Shown: positions 23,873 to 36,200, numbered from the stretch's first letter. The stretch: DNA of 64,000 bases from Ashinkailepas kermadecensis (GCA_034440615.1 JAOTOM010004947.1:532001-596000); one strand, 5' to 3'. Notes: generated by a model from the letters alone, not told the origin. Made by a program: numbers and translations.

Positions 23873-26264
23873 TTATGTGATATACCAAGACGTCGTTTGC
23901 ATGTTTAGTTGCGGCCGTATGTTACGTATATGTAGAGATTCGAGGACCTTCAGATCAGCGTTGTCCCTGGCTGTTGCTAGAATTTATACTTTGAAGTTTG
24001 TGTTAGTGTCGCTGTGTTCCATGTTAGAATGTTTGTCGATCATGTGCTCGCCTAAAGGTGTGTATGCTCTCCGAAGTCTGGCATCCCCCAAGTGCTCATT
24101 GTACCTATCCCTGATACTACGTTTGGTTTCACCGACATGAAATGTTCCAAGACAGCGATTGCACGTTATTTTATAAACTACGTTTTTCCACGTGCATCTA
24201 CCTTTGAGCCCGTTGATACAGGTGTGGCACGTTCTTCTACCAGCAGGGCATGGCGGCATTTCCAGGGCTGAGCGGACCAGGTAAGATTTCAGCGTAGGTC
24301 CGCTAGTCCAAGCTACCCTAACATGGTTTAGATGAGACGAACGGATGGCTGCGTTTACCTGTCGACATAGTTGGTCATCGACAAAAGGAAGTCTCATGTA
24401 AACATAGTTGGGATTGCAACCCGCTCGATGCCGACGTTGACCACCTATCCTACTCCTGTTGTGAGGGTGAACAGCACGAGCGGCGGAGTGTACCCGATGT
24501 GCTGGGTATCCGTTTTCCAGGAAAAGAGTTGTCATCTTCGCAAGGCTCCGTTCGCATGAAATAGTATCGGAGGAGACTCGTGCTGCTCTCTTCATTTGGG
24601 ATGTTAAAACGGCCTTTTTAGTGGCCATCGGGTGGGCCGAATCATAGTGCAAGATGATGGGGGCTGCCATTGGCTTAAAGTACTGTTCGGTGGTGTACCT
24701 CCCATCAGCCTGAACTACAAACAACGTATCAAGGAAAGGAATCGAACTGCTATGACCAGTGTGTTCTAAGGTAAACTTGATGCTGGAATGTTGTTGGTTA
24801 ATTTCTGCAAAGAAGTCGAGCAGAGAGGCCAAGCCATGTGTCCAAACACCAAAAATATCGTCTATATACCTCATGTAGAGAGCTGGTTTCAAATCATACG
24901 ACGCTAAGAAGATCGACTCAAGGCGGTGAATAAAAGCAATCGCTAAACGAGGTGCACATCGGTTACCCATAGCCACTCCTTTTGCTTGCTTGTACATGGA
25001 GTTACCGAAACGTATGAGGTTATTGCTGAAAATGTGTTAGTAATTTCACACAGTCCTGTACCCCAATCCCGAAAAGACAAATATCATCCAGATTGTTCTC
25101 GATTAGACGAATCACAGCATCTATTCCCTCCTTTATCGGAATGCTGCCATATAAATTTGTCACGTCCATGGTGAAAACAATACTGCCTTCCGGAAGTTTG
25201 GTAGGAAACGTTTCTTTCACCCTCTGTAGGTACGACTCTGAGTTTGTCAGATGGGCGGGAACCAACGCTAGTATCTGGACAAGAATCTTGCTCAAGAACC
25301 AAGATAACTTGTCTAGGGGGTCACCACTCGCCGACACTACAGGGCGCAGTGAAACCTCTAGTTTGTGGTTTTTGGGCACGCCGTATAATTCCGCTGTGAG
25401 GCTGGAATGAGGAAGGAGAGATAACACTGTGTCTTTATGTAACTTCCCTGATAAAGTTTCCTTGATGATAGTACATGTTTCGACTTCGAGACGTTTGGTA
25501 GTGTTTGGTTGGGAAGGAATGCTCTGATAATCGTCCGTTATTTTCCTGGCCTTTTGAATGTAATCCGTTTTGTTTAGCACGACGAATCCTTTGCATTTAT
25601 CTGACTGCTTTACTATTACATTATCATTGTTTTTCATTTCCCGAAGTACTTCCCTCTGTTTCGCATAATTGTCCAACATTTTGTTCCATGATTTGTTGTG
25701 ATATTCATATGCTTTTAGAACTTTTGTTTTTAAATCTTTCAACTCAGATTCTAATTGAGTTGTGGCTCTCGGTGGTTGGTATGCAGGAGTGTCGGGAAAC
25801 ATGGGGCGAAGCTTTGAATAACCTGTGCTAGAGGTGCTTTGTGATAAGCCTGCCTGCGGTACCTGAGGTACAGTTTGCTGTTTTGTCTCCTTCACATTCC
25901 TCCACCGCAAACCATAGATCGCCCTTTCTACGCCTGATTCTGCCTTTTCCAAGCAGCTACGATCTACTTTTTGAGCTAACGCAAAATTGGGGCCTTTGTC
26001 AAGCAATCCCAATATATCTGAGTCTAGAGGTAACTTACTTAGATTAGACGTGCGATTTGTACGATATTGTTCAGTGCCATCGCCGTTGGTGTCCGTACCG
26101 TGGGTGCCAGAAGTAATGCAACTACCCGAGCTCTCTCCACTAGTAGCCGCGTGGTGAAGTAAATTATTTGTATCCGGGAGTGGCGTAGGTGGTTGGTACG
26201 ATGAATGTGTGCCTAGGCGAAGTTCGTCCTCTTGTGGGGCGCTGCGGTCGGCTGCTGGCCTCAC
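23873..26264 (-). pseudogene. PLE reverse transcriptase with GIY-YIG endonuclease (copy A)
   Basis: The first frame (26264 down to 25020, 414 codons) has DKG at residues 89-91, SDKCKG at 221-226, YGVPKNHK at 294-301, LRPVVS at 306-311 and the motif A segment FTMDVTNLYGSIP at 364-376. The second frame (24997 down to 23984) has KGVAMG (6-11), the catalytic YIDD (44-47), FLD (88-90), a cysteine-rich linker (C240, C247, C250, C258, C269, C272) and a GIY-YIG-type nuclease seen as VVYKI (263-267) and HVGET (277-281). This is the Penelope-like order: RT, then C-terminal endonuclease. A small indel near 25030 shifts the frame between motifs A and B, and a TAA replaces a GAA at about 23981. Otherwise the gene is close to intact. 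The start at 26264 is a GTG forced by an upstream stop, so the true N-terminus lies further up. Confidence 0.9.
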
Positions 26265-27060
26265 GCCGCAGTTTCTGACTCAAGAAACAACGCTGGAGAT
26301 CGTCAAACACAGAAACCACCCACGCATAGCCAAAGCCCACCCAAAGTTCCAAACAGTCACAACGCTGGGCACGAACGCACTAAACAACGAAGCGCACCAG
26401 ACCCTGTCCGCACAGCAGCGAAAATCGACAACACCACGTGGTGAAGCACCAACATCACTACAAACAGCTGTTTTCACTGGGCCGCAGTGTTTGTCCGCCT
26501 CTGACTCCTCAGGCAAGAGATGACCTGTTGGCCCGTTGGCCTGAGCGCAGCGCCGCGAGCAGACGCGTCTCGGTCGCTCATCCATCTTGAACGGTTGTAG
26601 GTGGTGGATGCGTTTTTTGGTGCTCGCTGTTCGCGATCGTTTTTTACCTTTTCTGTTACTTAGTGGGCCAGGTGTATATATACAAATTGAAGTTAATTTA
26701 GTTATAATCATATTGATGCGACTCCACGATGTATAAGGAGAAGTACGCAGAAGAACGCCGAAGGTAAAGCAAATCATTTTTGATATAATTCATCGAAATC
26801 TGACTTGACACCTGGCATTTTGTGTACTTTTTCAAGCCAACATTTCTCTCCTCGAGCGGAAAAACGTGATATCTCTCACAAGAAGCGTCCATTCTATGTG
26901 TTTGAAAACAATATGACCACCTATTTTGGGGGCGTTCAGGTTGCGAGCGCTTGACAGCGACCCCCGGCCGCCCCTTGCCGTTTCGTAGATTTATCCCAGA
27001 ACTACGAAACATCGCATTAATTTCATCATCAGCGCAAGCAACCAATAAATCAGCAAAAAA
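26265..27060 (-). other. Possible upstream PLE region, diverged
   Basis: A minus-strand frame (26777 down to 26280) lies in the same frame as the RT frame and is separated from it only by one TGA at about 26280. It may therefore be upstream PLE coding sequence or leader. It is Cys/Arg-rich and has no motif I recognise. Nothing else is visible up to 27060. Confidence 0.35.
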
Positions 27061-27075
27061 TAGATAACTATCACC

Positions 27076-27260
27076 ATGCCTACTAGCTGCCGAACAGCCA
27101 CCAGCTGCAGAGGCGCAAGAACATCACCATCAATCACAGTCACGAGACTGGACATTGGCGGCGCCGACTCTGCAGTCGAGTCGCTCTGGCTCTCCGTGAC
27201 GGGTGCCGGCCGGCGAACTGCGATCGTCGGCGCTATCTACCGGCCGCCCATTGTCTGGGA
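27076..27260 (+). pseudogene. LINE endonuclease fragment
   Basis: The frame contains ESLWLSVTGAGRR followed by AIYRPP, the central segment of CR1/L2-type apurinic endonucleases. Both ends are cut off. It is in plus orientation, like the larger LINE that follows, and could be a fragment of a related copy. Confidence 0.65.
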
Positions 27261-27409
27261 GTTATGATGGAATCTGAAAGAGTTATCTGGTAGTTCACTG
27301 CCTTTTTTAATGACGCCTTGGTGCTAAAGAGGGTAAATCGAGCTGTATGCTCTTGTATGCTCTTGAAATGTCTCTGACGCAATTTTCTTCACATGATGTG
27401 CTCACGCAA
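27261..27409. repeat. ~150 bp segment flanked by an 11 bp direct repeat
   Basis: CATTGTCTGGG occurs at 27249-27259 and again at 27410-27420, directly flanking this segment. That resembles a small insertion with its target duplication. I see no terminal inverted repeats in the segment and no coding content. Confidence 0.35.
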
Positions 27410-27949
27410 CATTGTCTGGGTGCAGAACAGCCACCACGTGGAAGTACCCCAATGCATGACTTTGACCTTATCCAGTCTTTCCCTCGCCCTCTTTGTTGCC
27501 TTTGTATATAGGGTGTGTGAAACTCATCAGAGAGAGTGAGTGAGAAGTGAAGCAGGAAAAGTGAAGTGTACCAGAAAAAAAGAAGAAGTGAGATATCGGC
27601 GAACCAAGACCGGCGTACCTATACGCTACAAGTGCGCGAAGTGGCTGAACTACTTGGTGAAAATTCTTCTGGTTATTCCTGACGGAAATTGTGCAGTGAT
27701 TGGACAGTGATTGCACAGCGATTGGACTGAGTGAGTGGATAATTTTCTTAACTGAGTGAGTGGAAAAGTGACAGCGCCTTTCTCTATATTGACTTTCCTT
27801 GCTTAAATCATCAGCTACAGTGGTTAGTATTCTTTCCGACACTGCAGCGGAGAAGGCTGACGGACTGACGCCTTGGTGCCGCTCGGAATTCCTGTGCCTC
27901 CAGCAATAGTATTCTTCATTGTCTATCTACAGCTCTACCAGTTTTCATC

Positions 27950-28246
27950 ATGCACACGGACATCATCAGGCTGCTGCTATCCATCGCACTCGTTCAAATT
28001 TTAACCGCCTTCACGTCCCCCGGTCACCCGGGCTCGCCACGGACACGCAGCCGTCCCGTCAGTGACGTCATCACCGACGCAGCGGCCTTCGCCGCCTCCG
28101 CCAGTCATCAGCTGGCCCACTCCTCGGCCAACCGGACCGAGGGGAGCGTCACCGTTATCAAAACAACGCCCAAGAAAACACGCCGGGGAAGGCGCGGCGC
28201 CAGGGGCGGCAGAAGCGCGGATCGCGGGGCGGAACAAGCCATGTGA
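27950..28246 (+). CDS. Small Arg-rich frame upstream of the LINE endonuclease
   Basis: The 98-codon frame starts with a hydrophobic stretch (IIRLLLSIALVQILTAF) and ends in a strongly basic part (KKTRRGRRGARGGR) before ATGTGA. The endonuclease frame begins at the same place (28243) in another frame. Basic leaders before the endonuclease are common in CR1/L2 LINEs, so this could be an ORF1 remnant or an N-terminal extension. No domain is recognised and I am unsure that it is translated. Confidence 0.35.
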   Translation: MHTDIIRLLLSIALVQILTAFTSPGHPGSPRTRSRPVSDVITDAAAFAASASHQLAHSSANRTEGSVTVIKTTPKKTRRGRRGARGGRSADRGAEQAM

Positions 28247-28492
28247 CAGCTCAACAGCACAAAGGACAGCTCCACCTGGGACTCATCAATGCACAATCTA
28301 TCAAACCTAAGCTACTCGAACTACACAACGACCTTCATACTTACTCTCTAGACCTAGCTGTGGTGACTGGTCTGGTGGTCCCCACTCACGGTTCTGCTCT
28401 TTCCCCAGACGGACGTGTTCGCGCAGCTCCGAGGCCCGGGCAGGACTGGTTGAGGACACCGAGGGGAAAAAGAAGGTTGGACCACAAGTGAT

Positions 28493-28960
28493 TAAGATAA
28501 GTTTCTGTGTTTATTTTGTAGATAGCTTGTGGCTTTTAATCTGTGTGTAGGTATTATAAGTTAAGTCAGGAAATAGTATTTTTGTTCTTATAGCTCACTT
28601 TTTCTTATGGTGAATATTGTATACATTAGATAACCTTGAATTTGTGGCGTTCATGGTGTAGTTTCGTTCGTAAGATAAGTGTTCCTTTTCTATTTTGTAG
28701 ATAGTTTGTTACCTTCTTTCCTGTGTGTGGATATTATTAGTTAAATTAGAGCATACAATTTCTTTCTTAACTTAATGTATTAGTATTGTGGTGTATAGTT
28801 TTGTCAGTAGGTTGAGCCGTTTTTATAAATTTTGTCTTCTTCCTTTGTAGAAAGCTTGCTGCCTTCTTTCCTGTGTGTAGATATTATAAGTTACATTAGA
28901 TAATACTAATTCTTTCTTCACATCATTTATTTAGACTTGCGTCATAGTATTTTTGGTGTT
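28493..28960 (+). repeat. Tandem units in the CR1 5' UTR
   Basis: The segment ctgtgtgtagatattataag recurs at about 28541, 28721 and 28871, each time preceded by ttttgtagatagcttg-type sequence. The spacings are 180 and 150 bp, so there are about three diverged units. Repeated 5' monomers often act as LINE promoters; that role here is inference. Confidence 0.65.
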
Positions 28961-29270
28961 TAAGTTTAAGATAGAGTTTAAGACTAAACTAGTGAGCTTT
29001 GATTACACTAGTCATATCTTCATATACTGGAGTAATCGTAGAGGTACCTATATAGGCTTTTTGGGATTATATTAGTATTTAGTTTCATTTAGTTGGAGTT
29101 TGTAGCTGATGGGAGTTGGTATAACTAAGATTATATTTGCTTAGTTTAGCTTGCGAAAGCAAATATTTATTTTCTTGTTTATTCAGTGTGAGTGTTATTC
29201 TATTTTCTAGTCTTGTGGTGTAGTCTTTTTGGTGTTTAAGTTTAAGATTTAAGTTTAGAGAAGAAAAAAA

Positions 29271-30101
29271 ATGCAAGGTGACTGTGGGAAGTGTAAGTGT
29301 ATGGAAGTAATTGGGGACTTGAGTAAGAAAGTAGATATGTCAGCAAGGGAGGTGGAACGCCTGGAGTGTTTGGTGGCAGGGCCCACCATAGGAAATGTCA
29401 GCCAGGCAAGCCAGGTGCAGGAGCCTAGGAGTGATAGGGGTGGAGATAGTATGGACCATGATAGAAGAGAGTGGAAGGTAGCTAGACGCCAGAGTACTAG
29501 ACTGGCTTTAAGGAAAATGGACAAAGGCATTGAAACTAATAATAGGTTTGAGGTACTGCAAGAGAGAGATAGTAATGCTAAAGAGGAAGGTAGGAATGAC
29601 CAGGTAGCTGAGGATAGAGAGGGGGAGGTTTTAGTTATAGGGGACTCAAGAGTGAGGTACATGGACCGTACTTTTTGTAGCAGGAACCCCAACAAACGGA
29701 TTCGTGTTTGCTTCCCAGGGGCCCAGGTAAAGGATGTTGGTGATAGGATAGAAGGAGTAATGAAGGGTAGTGGAGAGAGCACAACAGTAATTGTGCAGGT
29801 TGGTGTAAATGATGTAGGAAAAGCAAAAACAGAGGAAACAATACAAGAATATAGGGCTTTGATAGGTAGGCTAGCTGTAAGTAGGAAACGAGGAATGGTA
29901 ACTTCCATCCTCCCTATGGTTAACGCAAGCATAGAGTGGTACTCGAGGGCCATTGGGCTGAATACCAGGGTGGCCAAGATTTGTAAGGAACTTGGGTGTG
30001 GGGTTCTTGGATTTGTGGGGGGAGTTCTGGGGGAAGACTGAAATGTTTGCATTAGATGGGTTACATTTGAGCAAGAGAGGAGTTGAATTGCTCAGCAATA
30101 G
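29271..30101 (+). pseudogene. CR1 ORF1 with SGNH/GDSL esterase-like domain
   Basis: The main frame (29271-30041, 256 codons) starts with a Cys-rich CGKCKC followed by a predicted heptad-like helix. It then shows VLVIGDSRVRYMD (nucleophile GDS, about residue 122) and VIVQVGVNDVG (the GxND block). The catalytic Asp-His block is not in this frame: after the stop at 30041 the +1 frame reads KTEMFALDGLHLSKRGVELL up to a TAA near 30101. A one-base shift in the G-rich run near 30000 therefore separates the two halves of the active site. Esterase-type ORF1 proteins are known in CR1 and L2 clades; they bind RNA or membranes in proposals, but their role is unsettled. Confidence 0.8.
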
Positions 30102-30189
30102 GTAATGAGGAGGCTCTCAATAGGAAAAAGGGAAACTAGGCAGGTCATGGGGGATGTAGCTGATAGAGAGAGAAGTCTTGCAAACAAGG

Positions 30190-32980
30190 GAAGGAATGGT
30201 TTATCATGTTTTTAAGTCAATGCCAGAAGTGTTAGGAACAAAATTGGGGAACTGCATGCTTATATGTTGTCTGAAAAGCTAGATTTGGTCTGCATAACAG
30301 AGGCATGGGTTAATGAAAGCATTTTTGGAGACAACTTGCAAGAATTCGACTTGACAGGCTACAACATGCATGCTTATCAAAGGCAGGCAAGGATAGGAGG
30401 AGGTATACTGTTGTATGTCAGACAAGTAATGAAATGTCATTCCATAGAAGATAGTGTACATGATGAAGGTGTAGAATCCTTGTGGTTAGATATTATTCTG
30501 AAAAATGGAACACAATTTAAGGTTGGGGCATTCTATAGACCTCCAGACCAGAATGAAAACACGGACAGGTTGATGCAGGAAGAGATAAGTAGGAGAGTAC
30601 AGGAGAGTACTGTTTTGTTGGGGGATTTCAACATAACAGGATTGGGAAGCAAAACTATGGGTCTAAACAAATCAGGAAGAAGCTCCAGGGATTGTTTTGA
30701 GGAGAATTTCTTTTTTCAAATGATACATGAACCTACAAGGGAAAAGGAAATATTAGATCTTGTGCTTACTAATGAGGAAAATTTTGTACAAAATGTGAAC
30801 ATAGGAGAGACTTTGGGTAATAGTGATCACAACATTATACGCTTCTCATTGTATGTTGGAAATGTAGGAACCAATAAGACATTGATTCCAAATTTTGCTA
30901 AAGGGAATTACAATGAATTCAGGATCTTCCTGAATGAAATTGATTGGGAAGACTTATTGAAAGGCTTAGATGCTTATGAAATGTGGAGAATGATAAAATA
31001 TAAACTATTTCAAGGTCAGGATAGGTTCATTCCCAATAGGCAAATTAGATTAACCAGGGTTAAGCACCCTTCATGGCTGACCAGGGAAGTAAAGCATTTA
31101 CTGGAGTCAAAGAAGCAGGCATTCAAGAAACTAAAATATGCGAACTCTGAGGTAAACCTCAAATCATATCAAATAGCTAGAAATAAAGTTAGGAGGTGTG
31201 TTAGGGCATCTAAGAGACTGGCTGAAATCAAATTAGCTCGGGAATGTTCAGCAGGTAATGCTAAGAGATTCTTTAGTTTCTACAAATTTAAGGGTAAAAA
31301 GTGTGGTGTAGGACCACTGGAGGTAGATGGGGAATTAGTGGTTGATGATTGTGATATTGTGGAATCCTTAAGCAAGCAATTCTCATCAGTCTTTACTCAA
31401 GAGAATTCTAGTAGAATAGAAACAACTGAATCATATGCCATGACAGGTGATAGGTTGGAGTATCTTACAATAACTACAGAAGCTGTAGAAAAGCAGTTGC
31501 AGAATATAAAGCCTAATAAAGCTTCTGGACCAGATGATATATATGCTAGGGTTTTAGTAGAGTGTGCTAAAGCTTTAGCAGTTCCTCTAGGTATACTTTT
31601 CAGGCGGTCTATGGAATACTCTGAAGTGCCTGAAGATTGGAGAAATGCAAATGTAGTTCCAATTTTCAAAAGGGAAGTATGAAGTGTGTAGGGAACTACA
31701 GGCCAGTCAGTTTGACCTCAATAGTTTGCAAGGAACTAGAAAATCTGGTTAAACAGAATGTTCAGATTCATCTTGATAGGCACAATCTTTTAAGGGATAC
31801 TCCACATGGATTTCGATCTCGAAGGTCTTGTTTAACTAACCTTTTGGAGTTCATGGAGTATGTTACTAAAGAAGTAGACAATCAAAACAGGATGGATGTT
31901 GTGTACTTGGACTTTAGCAAAGCTTTTGATAAAGTTCCACATAGGAGGCTAATTCATCAACTACAGCAACATGGGATTGTTGGAAAAGTTCTAGGTTGGA
32001 TTGAAGCATGGTTGAGGGGAAGGAAACAAAGGGTAATGTTAAATGGATGTAAATCTGATTGGAAGGATGTTCTGAGTGGAGTACCACAGGGCTCTGTTCT
32101 AGGGCCACTTCTCTTTATCATCTTTGTGAATAACATTGAGGTAGGGCTGAGGAATAGAGTGTTCAAATTTGCTGATGACATCAAGCTGGTAGGAGTGGCA
32201 AACAGTTGTGATCAATCTAGTAATATTGAACTAGACTTAGAGGACCTAAAAAGTGGGCTGATCAATGGCAGATGTCATTCAACTATGACAAGTGTAAGGT
32301 TATGCATCTGGGGTCTGGAGGTGAGACTTTCAGATATACAATGGGAGGGAGGGAACTTGATGTTATTGAAGAGGAAAGGGACTTAGGTGTGTTGGTTTCA
32401 AAAGACCTTAAAGCAGAGAAACAATGTAGCTCGGCTAGGAACAGGGCACTCAGAATGCTGGGACTCATTAATAGAAGTGTGATGTATAAGAGCAAGGAAG
32501 TCATGAAAAAACTGTACTTAGCATATGTGCGACCCCACTTGGAATATTCTGTGCAAGCTTGGAGCCCCTACCTAGAAAAAAGATATAGACAAGTTAGAAA
32601 GAGTGCAACGCAAAGCAACTAAACTCATCAGTGGACTAGGTAGCTTAGAATATGGGGAAAGGCTTGTGGCATTAGATATGTACTCACTCAAGTATAGGAG
32701 ATTAAGGGGGGACATGATTGAAATGTACAAAATTGTTAAAGGACTAGATCAGGTCAATTTAAATGGTGCTCTTCAGTTTAAAGTATCACACAGGGGTCAC
32801 CAACTCAGGTTAGACAAGCTGAGGTGTAGGACAGTTAAGCGACAGCAGGTCTTCAGTCAAAGGGTTGTTGATCAGTGGAATGGGCTGCCTGCTGATGTTG
32901 TGGGAAGTTCCTCATTGAATGTATTTAAAGGTAGGGTGGACACATTTTTTAGACAGGAAAATCTTGTTTTTGAGTTCTAA
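30190..32980 (+). pseudogene. CR1 ORF2: endonuclease and reverse transcriptase
   Basis: The protein begins around NARSVRNKIGELHAYM, just after a TAA at about 30212 that may replace a Tyr codon. Endonuclease signs are VCITEAWV, FYRPP, LGDFNITG and NSDHNIIRF. RT has KPNKASGPDDI, motif A YLDFSKAFDKVPH, motif B GVPQGSVLGPLLF and catalytic FADD. The C-terminus has YVRPHLEYSVQAWSP and DQWNGLPADVV. The frame shifts near 31,675, near 32,265 and near 32,585, giving four overlapping pieces (30264-31682, 31637-32386, 32272-32622 and 32603-32980). Each shift is small, so this is a recent loss of function. Confidence 0.88.
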
Positions 32981-33129
32981 TTTGGATGGATGGGGTGATA
33001 TTTACGTTAAATGTGCACGGCACGGACCCCTTTAAGCAGGGGCTATGGTAGCACAATGGGTGTAATGGGAGGAGCTTGCGGTTGTTGAGTGTGTTATGCA
33101 ATAGCAAGTGGATGATGCTAGATAGGCTG

Positions 33130-33276
33130 GGATATATAGCTTCCTAGGAACTTGGGATAAGGGATTGATTGGGGTGAGAATATGTACATTTCTAGTACCT
33201 TTTTTAGATAGGCTTAACCCAGATGGGCCCCTGTGGCTCTTATTAAGCCTTAACACTTTATGACTTTATGACTTTA
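33130..33276 (+). repeat. CR1 3' end with tatgact tail
   Basis: The segment includes ttcctaggaacttgggataa, cccagatgggcccctgtggc and a short (tatgact) microsatellite tail. Its inverted counterpart occurs at 36144-36290, so the two CR1 copies share this 3' end although their proteins differ. Confidence 0.8.
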
Positions 33277-36200
33277 TGACTGAGACCTGGCTGCGCCCAA
33301 GCACCCCCACGCGTCTCATTAACTTCCCCGGTTACCAAGTGAAACGCGCGGACCGGCCCGACTCGAGTGGTTACGGTGGGGTGGCGATTATCCCCAAGTC
33401 AGCTCTAACTATTACCGTTTTGAAAATTTATACGTCTCCGAACTCTAGCTCCAAACTAGAATCACTCTGGGCCAAAGTCAAAGGGAAGAGCGGAAAGTAT
33501 TTCATTCTAGCGGCAATCTATCGGCCACCTCGTAGCACTCTTCCTGCTTTAAATGATGACTTCGCTGAGCTCGAAAGACAGGTTCAATTGGCGACACTGA
33601 ACTTTACCGGCACTTTCTACCTCGCAGGTGATCTAAACTGTAACCTTCTCGACACGGCTAATAGCCCCAGCAAAACACACCTGCTTGAGTTCATCAGCAA
33701 CTATTCACTTACCGTGACAGTGCAGCGCCATACATTCGCCACAGGCTCTTTATTGGATGTCATCCTAACAAACTCGCCGATCTCAGTCGGCAGAACCAGA
33801 GTGAGTTTCTGCCACTACAGTCCTCATAAATTTATCATATGTTCCATTAAAGTAAACAGGCCTGTCTCAGTTAACACCGTAATAAAGTCACGTTCTTACG
33901 GACGAGTAGATACCTCGGAACTGACTCTTGACCTTGGTGAGATCGACTGGGTCCAGGTCACTGGGCGCATCTCAGTAACGGACAAATGGGACACCCTGCT
34001 GAAATTGCTGACACCTATTCTCGACGAGCACCTGCCCCTCAGAAACATCAAAATCAGGAACCCAACAGCACAATACGTCAGCGAAGCTACCAAACAGCTC
34101 ATGCACCGGCGAAATGTAGCTCTGCACTTGCAAGATAGAAGCACATACAAAATACTTAACAGACAAGTTCGCTCAGCTATTAGAGCTGACTGTAGGGACG
34201 ATATTAGCAGAAAGATATCACAGAAAGGCCCATCAGCTGCGTGGCGTGCTATTAAGCCCATTATCGACACCAAGAAAGGCTCTCATAGAGTTCAACCCCA
34301 GGTCCTACCTGAGAATCTAAATCAATACTTTGTTAGTGTCGGACCTAAGGTATCAGCAGAGGTCAAACGTCAGGCAAACATGTCTGAACACACACCTCCC
34401 AGTTGCCGGCTATCGCGCGTCTCTACCAGCTCCTATAAAGTATCACCCATATCCCTCGAACAGCTAACCAAAATTGTCATGGATATGAGGAGCACAAGTG
34501 CTTGCGGACCCGACGGGATCTGTATTAAGGTCATCAAATTCTGTTCTTTTTTATCGGAGAAGTGCTGCTCGACATTATAAACACATGCCTGACTACAGTT
34601 GATATACCCTCCACTTGGAAACAGTCAATAGTAACTCCCATTCACAAATCAGGAGATCCTTCGGATCACTCTAATTTTAGGCCCATCTCATTGGTTCCGG
34701 TTATCGCCAAAATCACAGAGAGGGTAGTGCAGAAGCAACTCTATCACTACCTGAACGCAAACCACCTACTGGCCCAAACTCAGCACGGCTTCAGACCACG
34801 CCACTCTACGGAAACCGCTCTGATTTCAGTCTCCGACAAAATACTAGCAGCAATGGACCGTTCGGAAGTAGCTCTTCTTTGCATTCTGGACCTCAGTAAA
34901 TGCTTCGACGTAATAGATCACACCAAACTGCTCACTAAACTAGAACTCCATGGAATCGATACTGACTGGTTTAAGGCTTATCTGGGAGGTCACACGCAGG
35001 CTGTTAGCATCTCAGATCAACGCGGAAACAGGCATCTCTCCTCCTTTCTTCCTAACAACATAGGTGTTTTTCAAGGCTCATCACTAGGTCCACTCCTCTA
35101 TTGCATCTTTTCGAACGACCTCAGTTTGCACGTCCCAGTAGCACACGTCACTCAGCTCGCAGACGACACCCAGGTCCTCATCTCCGGTCGCAAATCTGAT
35201 CTCCCAAATCTGATAAATCAGATGGAGACATGTCTGAACCAACTATACGACTACTTCCTGGATAACGGTTTGAAGGTAAACCCGACCAAAACTCAGCTTC
35301 TCACGTTCGGATCGCGTCAGAATCTTCGCAATATTACCCCGATACGAGTGTGCTTTAGGGACGCCGTGATAGATGAAAGTCATTCGTGTAGGAACCTTGG
35401 GGTGACATTTGATCGCCACATGTCGTGGGATTCCCATGTAGCTGTTGTGGTCCGCAAGTGCACAGGATTCTTTCTGGCTCTGAGCCATCTGCGTCACCAT
35501 CTGCCAACCAGTACCCTCTTCACTATAGTCAATAGCCTAGTTAGATCCAATATCCGCTACTGCATATCTGTTTATGGGAACGGGTCGGCAGCAAACATCC
35601 ACAGACTAGACAAGATCATTAACTTCGCCACTAGAGTCGTGTCAGGTCTACGGAAATTTGATCATATTTCTGATGCCCGTAACGAGTTGGGTCTTCTCAC
35701 CGCAGCTGATCTGCATCTATTTCACAGCCTTACTTTGCTCCACAAGATCATTCTGACGGGTGAGCCAATGCACATTGCCGGTCAAATCTCTGCAAACTCT
35801 ACCCTGCGAAACAGTCATACGCGTGCATACGACCACCTGCACCTGCCAGCCATACACAGAGAGGCGGGCTGCAGGAGATTTATCTACTGGTCTGTCTTCC
35901 ACTACAACAAACTCCCTACTGAAACAAAAACATTGAAGCTGTCTAACTTCAAGAAGCGTGTGCGAGCTTATCTCCACGAGCAACACTAGTCACACAAAAA
36001 AAAACTTACAAAATAGATTTGTGTACACCATGCACTCATATTTAGGCCATCGCTTTCATATCACTTCCATAAACTACTCGTTTACAGCTCGTGTTGCAAG
36101 CAACGGTGTGTGTAGTGCAGAGAGTGATATGGGTATTGTATTATAAAGTCATAAAGTCATAAAGTATTAAGGCTTAATAAGAGCCACAGGGGCCCATCTG

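Larger units (their letters stand above)
28369..33276 (+). mobile_element. CR1-like LINE, nearly full length
   Basis: The element lies inside the L2-like LINE; the host reading frame is restored if it is removed. Order: GC-rich 5' end, tandem 5' UTR units, ORF1 with an esterase domain (29271-30100), ORF2 (30190-32980), a 3' UTR and a (tatgact)n tail. The pentamer tgact at 28364-28368 and 33277-33281 could be the target duplication but overlaps the tail unit. Several frameshifts show it is no longer active. Confidence 0.88.
28243..35989 (+). pseudogene. L2-like LINE ORF2, interrupted by a CR1 insertion
   Basis: The first exon-like piece (28243-28368) gives LINAQSIKPKLLELHNDL and ends at AVVT. 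The next piece (from 33282) continues in the same frame with ETWLRP, so the catalytic Glu of the endonuclease is the first residue after the insertion. Further endonuclease signs are AIYRPP and GDLNCNLL; the usual SDH reads HYSPHK here. RT follows with STETALISVSDK, motif A LDLSKCFDVIDH, motif B GVFQGSSLGPLLY and a catalytic LADD in place of the usual YADD/FADD. The conserved C-terminus ends with YWSVFHYNKLP. Besides the 4.9 kb insertion there is one frameshift near 34,560, between the fingers and motif A. Confidence 0.85.

Noticed and set aside
27462..28246. A host gene promoter and signal-peptide protein upstream of the LINE
   Set aside because: The basic frame leads directly into the LINE endonuclease and is best explained as LINE sequence.
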